Assembly: GCF_002954545.1 (NCBI RefSeq)
Contig: NZ_MSCH01000003.1
Location: 1,328,824 to 1,392,823 of the forward strand
DNA: 64,000 bases
Direction: 5' to 3'
DNA from: Psychrosphaera saromensis
Lineage (GTDB): Bacteria > Pseudomonadota > Gammaproteobacteria > Enterobacterales > Alteromonadaceae
The translations under genes were made by a program, and so were the position numbers. Within the stretch, counting starts at the first letter, position 1, and each line of letters opens with the position of its first letter. Shown here piece after piece: positions 51,502 through 61,595 of this stretch. The notes beneath the pieces are model-generated. The model did not search any database. It was not told the DNA's origin and saw nothing but the letters and a program-made list of their open reading frames with translations.

Positions 51502-51724
51502 AGTTATTCCTAATGCGTTTAATTAATTATTTAATTTGATGATTTAAGAATAGCTTTAAACCTGTAATTAATATAATTTATTATTTCTATCGGTTTGATA
51601 AAAAATATTGATTAACCTTTTACTTATAATAGCTATGAAAAAAAGGTTTAATTAACAACCCCAGTAAAACCCAAATTTAGTGGCTAAACATAAGCGCCTA
51701 AAAACAATAAGTGGCTAAATATAA

Positions 51725-52720
51725 ATGAATACTCAATTGTTAAGAACCTTTCTTGAAGTAAGCGAAACACTTCATTTTAGAATTGCTGGGGAAAACCTTG
51801 GTTTGTCACAGGCGGCTGTTAGTTCGCGTATAAAACAGCTGGAAATCGAACTCTCAGCTTCTTTATTCGACCGTACTCACAAACAGTTAAAGCTAACACC
51901 AGAAGGGCATAGGTTAATAAAACACGCCAATGGTATTTTAGATATGTGGCAAAAAGCCAAACAAGACATTGGTATGTCACGTCATCAAGCTAGCCAATTG
52001 GTTATTGGCGCTATGATGTCTATTTGGGATATTGCCTTACACTCTTGGATGCAAAAAATTCATCGTAATATTGATGATGTTGGTTTGTTTACTCGGATTT
52101 ATAATCCGTTGGAATTACGTAGTGATATTTTAAATAGAAAAGCCGATATTGGTTTTTTGTTTGAACCGCCATCAGTCGATTTAATTAAAACTCGAAAAGT
52201 CGCCTCAATCCCTTTGCACTTAGTGACCACGTCAAAATTGGCCTCAACTAGTCATAACTATCCCAATTTGGTCAGTGTTGATTATGGCGAGTCGATAAAT
52301 GATGGTTATCGAACATTTTTAGGTGAACAACACCAAGCCAAACATAATATGAGTCAGCCGAAAATTGCTTTGGATTATATTTTAGAAGCTGGCGGAACAG
52401 CTTACTTGCCTAAACCTATGACTTTTCAATTAACTCAGCAAAAACAATTGTTTGAGGTTGAAGGTGCGCCCGTATTTTACCGAGATATAAACGCGATATA
52501 TTTAGAAAAAGGGCAGAAGCAGGAATTGATAGAACAAGCGTTAGATTTGTTTCCAGTTGTGAAATCTTTGGTTAAGACTCCAGTAGATAAACCTTTAGTC
52601 TCTAATCGCCCGTTAGCTAATCCCTTGCTAGATGATGTTTTGGTAGATGAGCTTTTAGTAGATGATCTTTTAGTAGGTAGCCCCTCGCTAAATAACTCAG
52701 AGCCTACCGATACTGTATGA
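51725..52720 (+). CDS. LysR-family regulator, HdfR paralogue with repeat tail
   Basis: The product is 331 residues. The start MNTQLLRTFLEVSETLHFRI and the HTH LGLSQAAVSSRIKQLEIELS resemble the HdfR-like protein at 28060, as do the effector-domain pieces LVIGAMMSIWDIAL and LDYILEAGGTAYLPK. It is about 35 residues longer because of a C-terminal acidic tail (about 300-320) with LLDDVLVDELLVDDLLVG, encoded by 15-bp repeats. Its stop overlaps the start of the next gene (ATGA), indicating translational coupling. It is divergent from rimK, which it may control. Confidence 0.88.
   Translation: MNTQLLRTFLEVSETLHFRIAGENLGLSQAAVSSRIKQLEIELSASLFDRTHKQLKLTPEGHRLIKHANGILDMWQKAKQDIGMSRHQASQLVIGAMMSIWDIALHSWMQKIHRNIDDVGLFTRIYNPLELRSDILNRKADIGFLFEPPSVDLIKTRKVASIPLHLVTTSKLASTSHNYPNLVSVDYGESINDGYRTFLGEQHQAKHNMSQPKIALDYILEAGGTAYLPKPMTFQLTQQKQLFEVEGAPVFYRDINAIYLEKGQKQELIEQALDLFPVVKSLVKTPVDKPLVSNRPLANPLLDDVLVDELLVDDLLVGSPSLNNSEPTDTV
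52631..52675 (+). repeat. Three imperfect 15-bp tandem repeats inside the LysR gene tail
   Basis: The units GATGATGTTTTGGTA, GATGAGCTTTTAGTA and GATGATCTTTTAGTA encode DDVLV, DELLV and DDLLV. The in-frame expansion lengthens the acidic tail without breaking the gene. Confidence 0.85.
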
Positions 52721-53244
52721 TATTAAGTAAAGAGCAGTTACTCACTTCCTTATTGGCTGAAATAGAAAAGTCATTAGAAATAGCAACACGTGCCGCTAAT
52801 GACGCCAAGGATCTTGCGACCCACGAGCAAAGCAAACCTGAAACCCAATATGACACGGTGGGATTGGAAGCCTCTTATCTTGCCCACGGGCAAAGTCAGC
52901 GAGTCGCCGAGTTAAAACTGGCTTTATTACAATGGCAGAAACTCAGAGGTGTGTTGATAGATCAACACAAACCAATTGAATTCGGTAGTTTAATTCAGCT
53001 GCAAAATGACAACGGTGATAGTTCTAGTTCTATTTCTAGCACCAATGTAAACAATCATGCTTCTTGGTTTTTACTCGGTCCTGCAATGGGCGGGTTAAAG
53101 TTAAAACAAAACAATAATTTGATAACTGTGATCACAGATTCATCGCCATTAGGTAAACTGCTTATTGGCAAATATTTAGATGATGAAATAACACTGACCT
53201 TACAGGGTAAAAAAATAGATTACGAAATTGTGGAAATAGCTTAG
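52717..53244 (+). CDS. GreA/GreB-like transcription elongation factor family protein
   Basis: The product is 175 residues. Residues about 1-85 form a coiled-coil-prone helical hairpin, and a FKBP-like C-terminal part includes ITVITDSSPLGKLLIGKYLD and EITLTLQGKKIDYEI. This order resembles GreA/GreB and related RNA-polymerase secondary-channel proteins, which stimulate transcript cleavage. The acidic tip residues cannot be assigned with confidence. The start overlaps the LysR stop by four bases. Its stop TAG uses the TA at which a MITE is inserted. Confidence 0.8.
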   Translation: MILSKEQLLTSLLAEIEKSLEIATRAANDAKDLATHEQSKPETQYDTVGLEASYLAHGQSQRVAELKLALLQWQKLRGVLIDQHKPIEFGSLIQLQNDNGDSSSSISSTNVNNHASWFLLGPAMGGLKLKQNNNLITVITDSSPLGKLLIGKYLDDEITLTLQGKKIDYEIVEIA

Positions 53245-53508
53245 GGGCTGTTTATCTTTCATTTTGCGCAACGCTGGCGGCTATTTGTTGCATCCAGCGA
53301 GGCAGAAGACTCGCGAATAGTGGTTCTATTTAAGTGTCTGATGACGAAGTTGGGGTGACAAATAGACCCAGCCCTTCGGGTTGAGGTTAAATTATCCCCA
53401 CTCTTTGTTATAAACATACTTATTTAATCCATTAAACCTCGATTTTTATGCCGCGATTGGGAATGATTTTCCACTCAACGTTGCGTAAAATGAAAGATAA
53501 ACAGCCCC
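53244..53508. mobile_element. Miniature inverted-repeat transposable element (MITE), TA target
   Basis: The 265-bp element begins GGGGCTGTTTATCTTTCATT and ends with the reverse complement of that sequence. The terminal inverted repeats extend about 30 bases with one mismatch (GCGCAACG against GCGTAAAA-side pairing). A TA dinucleotide flanks each end (53242-53243 and 53509-53510), as expected for IS630/Tc1-mariner-type insertion. No transposase frame is inside. The interior holds a short hairpin (CAGCCCTTCGGGTTG). It would be mobilised by a related transposase encoded elsewhere. Confidence 0.88.
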
Positions 53509-53609
53509 TAGGTACTTTGTAAAAAATACTAGGCTCTGAAAATTATGGATAGATGGATGATCGAGCACCAATATCTTATTGTTTTAATGTAATTAATTTA
53601 GGTATGTAT

Positions 53610-53960
53610 ATGAATAAAGAACTTGCTGCACAATTTGTCACTAATATTTTAACGCTAACTACGGTGTTTTTTTCTATTGGGCTGATTTCATCTAATATTC
53701 AATTGAATATTCAAAATATTTTCCCGTATTTAACTTCCTCCATAGTAGGGACAGGAGTTGGGATCGTCTATTTTCAATTTATCGGCTTTAAATTTACCAA
53801 GTTTCAATTTATATCTTGTATTGTTCCGACCGTCTTGTTTAGTTTTATACTTATGAAATCTGGCTTACACCATAATTGGATAGTCCATGATTTAACCGCC
53901 ATAATTTCTTTTATGTTAGTCGTGCTTAATTCATTAGAAAGTAAACGCAAGTTATTCTAA
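53610..53960 (+). CDS. Small four-helix membrane protein of unknown function
   Basis: The product is 116 residues from the ATG at 53610 (MNKELAAQFVTN), 7 bases after AGG; upstream in-frame starts at 53553 and 53604 are weaker. Four hydrophobic segments cover about 8-27, 35-55, 62-80 and 88-105, and the tail is LESKRKLF. It lies between the MITE and an aldo/keto reductase gene on the other strand. No family is recognised. Confidence 0.65.
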   Translation: MNKELAAQFVTNILTLTTVFFSIGLISSNIQLNIQNIFPYLTSSIVGTGVGIVYFQFIGFKFTKFQFISCIVPTVLFSFILMKSGLHHNWIVHDLTAIISFMLVVLNSLESKRKLF

Positions 53961-54002
53961 CAAGGCTGATAGAGCCTTGTTAGATATGGCATAGTGTTTC
54001 GG

Positions 54003-54980
54003 TTACGGTAATTGGCGGCCTCTTGCTGCTAACCATAGCTCATACCAATGACTGCGAGTTAGCTGTATATTTTCAGCTTGTGCGCAGTTTTTAATTCTAG
54101 TTGGATTTGTGGTGCCAATAACGGGTTGGATTTTTGCGGGATGTCGCATCAACCAGGCTAAGACGATAGCTTCTTTACTTACCTGATATTCAGCCGCTAA
54201 TTTTGCTACTAGCTGTGCGGTTTGTTGAACATGCACTGGTTCGTTTGAAACATCAGCACCAGAAAATAATCCTTGCGATAAACTGCCCCAAGATTGCAAT
54301 TGGATGTTATTTAATTGGCAATATTCCAAAGTCCCTGCACCATAGTTAACAATACTTTCTCCTGAATTCCCTGTAGTTACACCTTCTTCTATAAAGGCTA
54401 AGTGAGAAAGACTTAGCTCTACTTGGTTCACTATTAAAGGTTTAGATAACGATGCTTGTAAAAATGCCATCTGGTGATGTTGCATGTTAGATACACCAAA
54501 GTGTTTTACTTTGCCTGAGCCTTGTAGCTTATCAAATACTTCAGCAACAAGTTCAGGCTCCATTAATGGATCTGGACGGTGTAATAAAAGAATATCCAGT
54601 TGTGTTGTATTAAGTTGTTTTAAGCTGTTATCAACCGATTGTAAAATCCACTCTGGTGAAAAGTCGTATTGCTGAGGGTTGTGTTCGTTGGGAAAGCGGA
54701 TACCACATTTTGATTGAATGCTAATTTGCTCTCGTAACTCAGGGCGTTGCTTTAATACTTCGCCAAATACTTTTTCTGCTTTGCCTCGGCTATAAATGTC
54801 GGCATGGTCAAAGAGTGTTATGCCAGCATCAAGGGCTGCATCTACCGCTTGATGTGCATGTTTAATATTCTCAGCACTAATTTGGTTACTATCCCAACTG
54901 CCGCCTAAGCCCATGCAGCCAAATACAATAGGGCTATTTGGTGAAATCAATTTAGATAATGGGTAACGAGAATGAGTCAT
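54003..54980 (-). CDS. Aldo/keto reductase
   Basis: The product is 325 residues, with the (beta/alpha)8 oxidoreductase pattern. The catalytic set is visible: Asp and Tyr in DHADIYSRGKAEKVFGEVL (core DHADIYSRGKAEKVF), Lys in IQSKCGIRF and His in LLLHRPDPL. The end has PVIGTTNPTRI, which binds NADPH. It resembles YdhF-type cytosolic oxidoreductases that reduce aldehydes or ketones; the natural substrate is unknown. It is a single gene. Confidence 0.93.
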   Translation of the reverse strand: MTHSRYPLSKLISPNSPIVFGCMGLGGSWDSNQISAENIKHAHQAVDAALDAGITLFDHADIYSRGKAEKVFGEVLKQRPELREQISIQSKCGIRFPNEHNPQQYDFSPEWILQSVDNSLKQLNTTQLDILLLHRPDPLMEPELVAEVFDKLQGSGKVKHFGVSNMQHHQMAFLQASLSKPLIVNQVELSLSHLAFIEEGVTTGNSGESIVNYGAGTLEYCQLNNIQLQSWGSLSQGLFSGADVSNEPVHVQQTAQLVAKLAAEYQVSKEAIVLAWLMRHPAKIQPVIGTTNPTRIKNCAQAENIQLTRSHWYELWLAARGRQLP

Positions 54981-55101
54981 AAAGGATATTCCTTAATACC
55001 AAATTGATAAATTTAACTGATTTATCTAAGTTGGTATAAAAAGCGGGCTAGAGTACAATTACTGCATTGATGATACATGTGTTTTTACTAGGTTTTAAGA
55101 G

Positions 55102-55995
55102 ATGATAAATAAAAGTGGCAACGAGGAATATAGTTATTGGGTTCGTTTTGCGAGCTCAGCTGCTATTTTTGCGGCGTTTTCGATGATACTTGTAAAGGGT
55201 TATGCCTGGTTAAATACCGACTCTGCTAGTATTTTGGCTTCGTTAACTGACTCTGTATTTGATATTGCAGCTTCGGTTGTTAATTTTTTTGCCGTACGTT
55301 ATGCGTTAACACCTGCCGATGATGATCATAGATTTGGTCATGGTAAAGCGGAGTCATTGGCCGGATTGTTTCAATCTGCATTTATTACTGGTTCCGCACT
55401 GCTATTAATATTTCATTCAGTTGGTCAGCTTTCTCACCCTAATCATGTTGAAAATATTTCAATAGGTTTAATGGCCATTTATTTTAGTATTGTTATTACT
55501 TTGCTATTAGTTGTGGTGCAAACCTATGCACTTAAACGTACAAGCTCAATCGCCATTAAAGCCGATAGCTTACATTATAAAGGTGACTTGTTAATGAATG
55601 TAGGCGTTCTAGTTGCTTTGTATTTAACTCAATTGGGTTATGCGTCTATTGATTCATGGATTGCTATTGGCATTGCAGGGTATTTATTTTACGGCGCATA
55701 TTTAGTTGGTAAAGAATCGGTTCAATCGTTAATGGATAAAGAGTTACCAAGTGAAGATGAGCAAAAGATCATACATATAGCTAAAAACATTCCACTAGTA
55801 AAAGGGGTTCATGATATTCGAACTCGCCAATCTGGTGGCACAGTATTTATTCAAATGCACCTTGAGTTAGATGATAATCTGATATTACTGGATGCTCATG
55901 ACGTGAGCGATAATGTAGAAGCGGCTTTGGAAGATGCATACCCATATTCAGATATATTAATTCACTTAGATCCCGTTTCAGTTGTGAGAAAGTAA
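55102..55995 (+). CDS. fieF: Cation diffusion facilitator, FieF-like metal exporter
   Basis: The product is 297 residues, close to E. coli FieF (300). Six helices fill residues about 13-205. The metal site residues are in LTDSVFD (helix 2) and ADSLHYKGD (helix 5), and DDDHRFGHGKAESLAG lies between. The C-terminal cytoplasmic domain (about 210-297) has HDIRTRQSGGTVFIQMHL. It exports divalent cations such as Fe2+ or Zn2+ in exchange for protons. It is a single gene. Confidence 0.92.
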   Translation: MINKSGNEEYSYWVRFASSAAIFAAFSMILVKGYAWLNTDSASILASLTDSVFDIAASVVNFFAVRYALTPADDDHRFGHGKAESLAGLFQSAFITGSALLLIFHSVGQLSHPNHVENISIGLMAIYFSIVITLLLVVVQTYALKRTSSIAIKADSLHYKGDLLMNVGVLVALYLTQLGYASIDSWIAIGIAGYLFYGAYLVGKESVQSLMDKELPSEDEQKIIHIAKNIPLVKGVHDIRTRQSGGTVFIQMHLELDDNLILLDAHDVSDNVEAALEDAYPYSDILIHLDPVSVVRK

Positions 55996-56168
55996 AAAAA
56001 TAAATTATGTTAGAAAATAAGGGGTAACGCATAAAATTTTAAATAAATTTGATCTAAAACAACAAAATAAGGGAATTCCCTATGTTTGTTTTTTAGTCGG
56101 ATCAATACAATGCACCCATCAGATTTATTACACACTAATTTAAATAATTTATTAAACGGGGATTTAAA

Positions 56169-56537
56169 ATGAAAACATTAATCGCAGCATTAACTTTAGT
56201 AATTGGATTTGCATCAGCTTCATTCACTCAAACAGCTCAAGCTGCTAGTGCAGACGCGTTAAATGGTATTTGTGAAAACGTAGCAGCAGATAACAAGTCT
56301 CGTTTTCGTAAAAAATTAAAAGAGTCAGGTATGAAATTACGTGATATTTATACTGGTATTTCTTGTGGTGGCGAAAACCTAGTTCGTTACGCTATGACAA
56401 ATAAAGCTGAAACTGTTGGTAGCTACATCGTTAAACGTATGCCTGCTTCTCATTTTGCAGCTTCTGGTGATTTAGATTGGGCTAACACAAGTGGCCATGC
56501 TAATTCTTCAATTGCTACTTCTATCGCTTCTCGATAA
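56169..56537 (+). CDS. DUF3718 family secreted protein
   Basis: The product is 122 residues with a signal peptide ending at TAQAAS (about 26). The domain shows ICENVAADNKSRFRKKLKE, then LRDIYTGISCGGENLVRYAM, with two cysteines able to form a disulfide, as in DUF3718 proteins of Alteromonadales. The tail is Ser/Ala/His-rich. Function is unknown; a periplasmic location is likely. It has its own terminator. Confidence 0.88.
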   Translation: MKTLIAALTLVIGFASASFTQTAQAASADALNGICENVAADNKSRFRKKLKESGMKLRDIYTGISCGGENLVRYAMTNKAETVGSYIVKRMPASHFAASGDLDWANTSGHANSSIATSIASR

Positions 56538-56555
56538 GAACAAAGTATTTGAATT

Positions 56556-56584
56556 AAAAAGGATGCCATTGGCATCCTTTTTTT
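56556..56584 (+). terminator. Rho-independent terminator
   Basis: GGATGCC pairs with GGCATCC around ATT, flanked by an A run on the left and seven T residues on the right, ending the DUF3718 gene. Confidence 0.92.
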
Positions 56585-56629
56585 GTGCCTGTAATTTTAA
56601 ATCATATATTTAAAATTACAGGTTTATAG

Positions 56630-57733
56630 TTATTTTATTAGCTGAAAACGCTCTGCTAATACATCAATTACTTCTTGTTTTGGATTGTCAGATAATACAA
56701 TTTTGCTACCTGTGATCTTTTCAGCAATATTGATATAGGTTGAAGATATATCCATTATTACTTCTTCAGGTAATGCGTTGTCACGAGCTAACGCTTCACG
56801 CTCCGGCATTCTGTTTTTGTTTAACAAGATGTCAGGGTCTGGAAAATGATTAAGTAACATTTGTCTAAATCCTTCTTTCGAGTTTTCGACAACTTTACCA
56901 TTTCTAAAATTAGGGCCGTCCCAAATTCTTGATGAATCAGGTGTTCCAACTTCATCCATATAAATTAGCTTGTCATTACCCGCCGCATCTTTTACATAAC
57001 CGAACTCAAACTTGGTATCTACAAAGACTTGATCTAATTCAGCTAACGCACCACTGATTAAATTAAACCCTTGTTTCAACAGTACTTCATATTTATCAAC
57101 ATCAGCTGTGTTTAAGAAATTGAAGGCTTTGAAATTATTACTAATATCCTGACGGCTTATATTTACATCATCCACTTCTGGCACATTAGGAATACCTTTT
57201 AGGATGCCTTTTGTTGATGGTGTTATGAGTATGTCGTTTAACTTTTGATCTTTAGTTAAGCCTTCAGGTAATTGAATGCCACAAAACTCGCGTTCGCCTT
57301 TTTCATAACTGCGCCACATAGAACCTGTGATGTATTGACGTGCGATGGCTTCAATCATAACGGGTTTAGCTTTTTGTACTATCCAAACAAATGGATGTGG
57401 GATATCTAAAATATGACTGTCGGCTAAACCATTGTCTTTGAACATTTTAAACCAATGATTAGAAACTGCATTTAATGCAGCACCTTTACCTGGAACACCT
57501 TTAATACCGCCTTCACCATGCCAAATGCAATCAAATGCAGAGATACGGTCACTGATGACCATAATGGCTAGAGGGGCGTCAGATTGGACGTTATAACCAT
57601 TTTTTTCAATCAGTCGTTTGCTATCCGCAGCTGTTAACCAGTACACGGAACGAACTTTGCCACTATGAACTTTTTGATCTGTAATGATAGGTAGGTCGTT
57701 ATTTACGGCTAAAACCGAGTTAGCTAAGCTCAT
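56630..57733 (-). CDS. purC: Phosphoribosylaminoimidazole-succinocarboxamide synthase (long, Vibrio-type PurC)
   Basis: The product is 367 residues, longer than the usual 237-residue PurC but typical of the Vibrio/Alteromonadales type. It joins CAIR with aspartate using ATP in purine biosynthesis. SAICAR-synthetase motifs include [46 protein letters not shown] and [13 protein letters not shown]. The gene is single, followed by no other pur gene. It is cytosolic. Confidence 0.95.
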   Translation of the reverse strand: MSLANSVLAVNNDLPIITDQKVHSGKVRSVYWLTAADSKRLIEKNGYNVQSDAPLAIMVISDRISAFDCIWHGEGGIKGVPGKGAALNAVSNHWFKMFKDNGLADSHILDIPHPFVWIVQKAKPVMIEAIARQYITGSMWRSYEKGEREFCGIQLPEGLTKDQKLNDILITPSTKGILKGIPNVPEVDDVNISRQDISNNFKAFNFLNTADVDKYEVLLKQGFNLISGALAELDQVFVDTKFEFGYVKDAAGNDKLIYMDEVGTPDSSRIWDGPNFRNGKVVENSKEGFRQMLLNHFPDPDILLNKNRMPEREALARDNALPEEVIMDISSTYINIAEKITGSKIVLSDNPKQEVIDVLAERFQLIK

Positions 57734-57868
57734 TGGGCTTCCTAATGTAAGAGGTCTGTTGGATGTTAGTACAATTACTTTAATGCGGGCATTCTAGCAA
57801 ATTCCTTTAGTCAGCATCAAACGTTAAATTTAATAGTTACTTACATCTACATATATAATTTCTAGACA

Positions 57869-57896
57869 TAAAAAAAGACCACATTAAGTGGTCTTC
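57869..57896 (-). terminator. Rho-independent terminator of the chemoreceptor gene
   Basis: AAGACCAC pairs with GTGGTCTT around a 5-base loop. On the minus strand, in which the gene at 57938 is read, seven T residues follow. Confidence 0.88.
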
Positions 57897-57937
57897 ATTT
57901 TACAAGGGGCTTTCTTTTATTTGATAGAAAGTGCTTG

Positions 57938-59560
57938 TTACAGTTTAAATTTAGAAGCGGCTTCCAACAAGTCATCAGACAATGTATGCAAGTTACTTGA
58001 TACATCTCTAATGCCACCTAAGGCTTCTAATGTTGAGCTAATAGATGTATTCATATCGTTCACGTTATCTATAACTGTTGTCGCTACAGCTGTTTGTTCT
58101 TCAGTTGCGGTAGCTACTTGTGTGTTCATGCCATTGATTGTATTAATGTGCTCTGCAATTTTCTTAACTGACTCTCCAGTTTGAGCTGCATACTCTTCAT
58201 TGCGCTCTGCTTGAGCACTGGCACTTTCCATTGAATCAACTGATGCTGTTGCAGCTTCCGTTAATGCAGTTAATAATTCACGAATTTCAGTAGTTGATTT
58301 AGATGTTCTTGATGCTAATCCTCGAACTTCATCAGCAACAACCGCAAAACCTCGTCCATGTTCTCCAGCTCGCGCTGCTTCAATCGCCGCGTTAAGCGCT
58401 AACAAGTTAGTTTGGGCTGCAATGGCCGTGATCACATCTAATATTGTATTTACGTTTTGAGTATCTTCTGCAAGTTTATGGATAACCGAAGATGCGCCTT
58501 TAATTTCGATATTTAGCGCTTGAGATGCCGCCATCGACTTACTCAAAATTTCTAAGCTTTGTTTTGCTTCTATTTCTGCATCGCTTGTAGCTTGTGATGC
58601 TAGAGCTGCAGAGTTAGATATTTCATTTACGCTATGATGCATCTCTTGCATTGATTGGCTTACAAGTTCTGAATCTTCGCTTTGCTTATGCATTGCTGAC
58701 TCAGCAGTTTCCATGCGTTGAATAAGACGAGTTGAGTTATCAAGTAATGGCTGAACAACTGACATTACATCACTTATCGCACCACGTAATACTTCCATAA
58801 ACTTATTAAAGTTTTTCGCTAGTTGACCAATTTCATCTTCACTTTCAACATTCAAGCGAGATTTTAAGTCACCATCGCCGTTAGCTAATTCACCTAATGT
58901 ACAAGCTGCATCTGATGCCGCTTTACGGATGTTAGCACCGATAATATAACCTAATAGGATGATAAGTATGGTAAGTGTGATTGAAATAATAAGACTGTTA
59001 TTAATTGCATTTTGAGAGCGGGTTTTAGCGTCGTTTGCCATTTTTGAATATAGGTCGTCAGAATTCATTTTATATTCATCTAACGCGGTATTAATGCTTC
59101 CGTATAAGTCAGCTTTAATTTTTGATTTTTCTTGGATAATTGAAAAATCTAATGATTCATTAATAAAGCCTTTAACGATTTCAACTGCAATTTGATTATA
59201 ACTATTAAGGTCGGCTTTAAATTTTTCAAGTAAGCGAGTGTTAGAGGCATTGTCGAGTGCTTCAATTTTTTCAATATTGTTGATTAATAAATTGTATTGT
59301 TCACCAGCTGCAGTGATGAGATCTTCATCACCAAATGACACTGCTTGCGTGTAAAGTTCATCGATGCGATTGATGATAAAAGAGTTTGCTGTTGAATACT
59401 GAGCAATAAGATAACGTTTATCTTTGAGTTCATCTAAGCTTTTATTGTTTTCACTGATAGCAGATGCATTTAAGATTAATACCACTATTAACGCGAACAT
59501 AGCGATAACAGTAATGACATTAATTTTAATAAATACACTTAAATTTTTAAATTTGTTCAC
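57938..59560 (-). CDS. Methyl-accepting chemotaxis protein
   Basis: The product is 540 residues from a GTG start at 59560, which follows TGAGGGTG. One helix (about 11-30) is followed by a helical periplasmic sensor domain (about 32-185) of four-helix-bundle type. A second helix (about 190-210), HAMP (about 212-265) and the signalling domain follow. The hairpin tip [20 protein letters not shown] and [17 protein letters not shown] are conserved. It passes ligand signals to CheA/CheW and may control motility. The ligand is unknown, and no pentapeptide tether for CheR is at the C-terminus. Confidence 0.95.
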   Translation of the reverse strand: MNKFKNLSVFIKINVITVIAMFALIVVLILNASAISENNKSLDELKDKRYLIAQYSTANSFIINRIDELYTQAVSFGDEDLITAAGEQYNLLINNIEKIEALDNASNTRLLEKFKADLNSYNQIAVEIVKGFINESLDFSIIQEKSKIKADLYGSINTALDEYKMNSDDLYSKMANDAKTRSQNAINNSLIISITLTILIILLGYIIGANIRKAASDAACTLGELANGDGDLKSRLNVESEDEIGQLAKNFNKFMEVLRGAISDVMSVVQPLLDNSTRLIQRMETAESAMHKQSEDSELVSQSMQEMHHSVNEISNSAALASQATSDAEIEAKQSLEILSKSMAASQALNIEIKGASSVIHKLAEDTQNVNTILDVITAIAAQTNLLALNAAIEAARAGEHGRGFAVVADEVRGLASRTSKSTTEIRELLTALTEAATASVDSMESASAQAERNEEYAAQTGESVKKIAEHINTINGMNTQVATATEEQTAVATTVIDNVNDMNTSISSTLEALGGIRDVSSNLHTLSDDLLEAASKFKL

Positions 59561-59772
59561 TCGACACCCTCAAAATAATCAAAATAACCGTTTAACAACA
59601 TTCATATCGGCACAGAATTAAAATTCTTTATTGGCTATTGTAACCTTTATTGTGCTGATTAGTAGGTAATGGTGCTACTAATGGCATTAAAATTCACATA
59701 AATAAATTTATAATGGCAATATATTGTTATGTATCAACAATTAAAGCACATATTTAAAAAAAAGGAGGGGAG

Positions 59773-59799
59773 AGTGTAATTATTTTTAATAATTACACT
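59773..59799. terminator. Palindromic hairpin downstream of the ABC exporter permease
   Basis: AGTGTAATTA pairs perfectly with TAATTACACT around a 7-base loop. It lies between the permease gene (ending at 59831 on the minus strand) and the divergent-side chemoreceptor start. It is AT-rich and only weakly T-tailed, so terminator function is moderate in confidence. Confidence 0.5.
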
Positions 59800-59830
59800 C
59801 TAAATGACAATTTTTATTGTTTTTCGCTAT

Positions 59831-60598
59831 TTAAGAGCGAATACCAATACCTTTATTGATCAAATAAAGAGCAAGAGCAAAGAAGATAACAGTAAAACCA
59901 ATGATCATGATAACTGCAAAAGTTAAGTCTACGTCCGATACGCCTAAAAATCCGTAACGAAAGGCGTTAACCATATACACAATTGGGTTTATTTTAGAGA
60001 TGTCCTGCCAAATTTCAGGTAACAATGTAAGACTATAAAACACACCGCCAAGATAAGTTAATGGCGTTAAAATAAAAGTAGGAATAATAGAGATATCATC
60101 AAAACTATTGGCAAAAATAGCGTTAATTAAACCAGCCAATGAAAACACCATGGACGTTAATAACACAGTGAATATCAGTATGGTGTAGCTGTGGATTTGA
60201 ATATCAACAAACAACATAGATACACAAGTGACAATTAAACCAACTAATAAACCACGCAGCATGCCACCGCCAATATAGCCTAAAATAATAATGTAGTTAG
60301 GAACTGGTGCAACCAACAACTCTTCAATGTTACGTTGGAATTTAGCGCTGTAAAACGAGCTTGCTACATTGGAGTAGGAGTTAGTGATAACTGACATCAT
60401 AATTAAGCCAGGGACAATGAAGGACATATAATCAAAGCCACCCATTTCACCAATACGAGAACCAACTAAGTTACCAAAAATAACAAAATATAATGTCATG
60501 GTAATTGCTGGCGGCACTAAGGTCTGTACCCAAATTCGTAGGAAACGATTACATTCTTTAGTGAGAATAGCTTTTAATGCGACTGAATATGACAACAT
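59831..60598 (-). CDS. yadH: ABC-2 type transporter permease (YadH-like)
   Basis: The product is 255 residues with six helices and the ABC-2 membrane signature, including GLIMMSVITNSYSNVASSF and LTPLTYLGGVFYSLTLLP. It begins 1 base after the ATPase stop, so the pair is translationally coupled. YadGH-type exporters are of unknown substrate. The complex is in the inner membrane. Confidence 0.92.
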   Translation of the reverse strand: MLSYSVALKAILTKECNRFLRIWVQTLVPPAITMTLYFVIFGNLVGSRIGEMGGFDYMSFIVPGLIMMSVITNSYSNVASSFYSAKFQRNIEELLVAPVPNYIIILGYIGGGMLRGLLVGLIVTCVSMLFVDIQIHSYTILIFTVLLTSMVFSLAGLINAIFANSFDDISIIPTFILTPLTYLGGVFYSLTLLPEIWQDISKINPIVYMVNAFRYGFLGVSDVDLTFAVIMIIGFTVIFFALALYLINKGIGIRS

Positions 60599-60599
60599 A

Positions 60600-61586
60600 T
60601 TATTTATCTCCTTTGGCTTGGTTAGACTTGCCTTCTTCTACTAATCGGACAAACAATTCTTCTAACCTATTGGCTTTATTACGCATACTTAGCACTTGAA
60701 TATCTTGTGTATCCAATTGTTTAAATATTGCATTTAAGCCTTGTCCTTTTTTCACTTCAACTTCAATTGTATGATCATCGACAATTTGGTGATGATAATC
60801 CGCTAAATCTGGTGAGCCTTCAAAAGGGCTAGTGTCTAATACAAATGTTTCTACATTTAATGTAGCTAACAATGATTTCATATTGGTGTTTTGGCCAATT
60901 TTGCCGTTGTCGATAATGGCAATGTTACGACACAGCATCTCAGCTTCTTCAAGGTAATGCGTGGTTAAAATAATGGTAATGCCCTGGGCATTTAAGTCTT
61001 TTAAGAATTCCCACATACCACGGCGGATTTCAATGTCCACGCCAGCGGTTGGCTCATCCAAAATCAAAATCTTTGGTTCATGCATTAGAGCACGAGCTAT
61101 CATTAAACGGCGTTTCATGCCGCCAGATAATTCACGACCACGGGCATTACGCTTTTCCCATAAGTCAGTTTGTTTTAAATATTTTTCAGCACGTATTAAT
61201 GCTTCAGTGCGTTCAACGCCATAGTAACCGGCCTGGTTTAGCACTATTTGTAATACAGTTTCAAACATATTGAAGTTGAATTCTTGAGGAACCAAACCTA
61301 TTTGAGACTTTGCCGCTTCTACATCAGAGTCGATATCGTAACCAAACACTTTTACTGTGCCTGATGTCTTGTTTACTAATGAACTGATGATACCGATAGT
61401 GGTCGACTTACCAGCGCCGTTTGGACCAAGTAAGGCAAAAAAGTCACCTTGTGCCACGTTTAAAGAAATCCCTTTTAACGCTTCAACGGTTCTTGATTTT
61501 GATTGGTAGGTTTTTTTGAGATCTGTAATTTCTAAGGCATTCATAGCTGTTTTTTTACCATTAATAGTCGGCTCTAAGGTGTTCAT
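60600..61586 (-). CDS. yadG: ABC transporter ATP-binding protein (YadG-like)
   Basis: The product is 328 residues from the ATG at 61586, which has AAGAGG upstream; an internal Met at about residue 15 matches the usual start better by length but lacks such a site. The ATPase has Walker A GPNGAGKS, signature LSGGMKRR, and Walker B ILILDEPTAGVD with TTHYLEEAE as H-loop. A C-terminal domain of about 100 residues is present as in YadG. It energises the YadH permease, encoded just downstream. Confidence 0.92.
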   Translation of the reverse strand: MNTLEPTINGKKTAMNALEITDLKKTYQSKSRTVEALKGISLNVAQGDFFALLGPNGAGKSTTIGIISSLVNKTSGTVKVFGYDIDSDVEAAKSQIGLVPQEFNFNMFETVLQIVLNQAGYYGVERTEALIRAEKYLKQTDLWEKRNARGRELSGGMKRRLMIARALMHEPKILILDEPTAGVDIEIRRGMWEFLKDLNAQGITIILTTHYLEEAEMLCRNIAIIDNGKIGQNTNMKSLLATLNVETFVLDTSPFEGSPDLADYHHQIVDDHTIEVEVKKGQGLNAIFKQLDTQDIQVLSMRNKANRLEELFVRLVEEGKSNQAKGDK

Positions 61587-61595
61587 AATAGCCTC

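Noticed and set aside
53244-53508. A CRISPR-like or REP element in the gap after the GreA/B-like gene
   Set aside because: There is a single pair of long terminal inverted repeats and flanking TA, with no spaced direct repeats, so a MITE explains it better.
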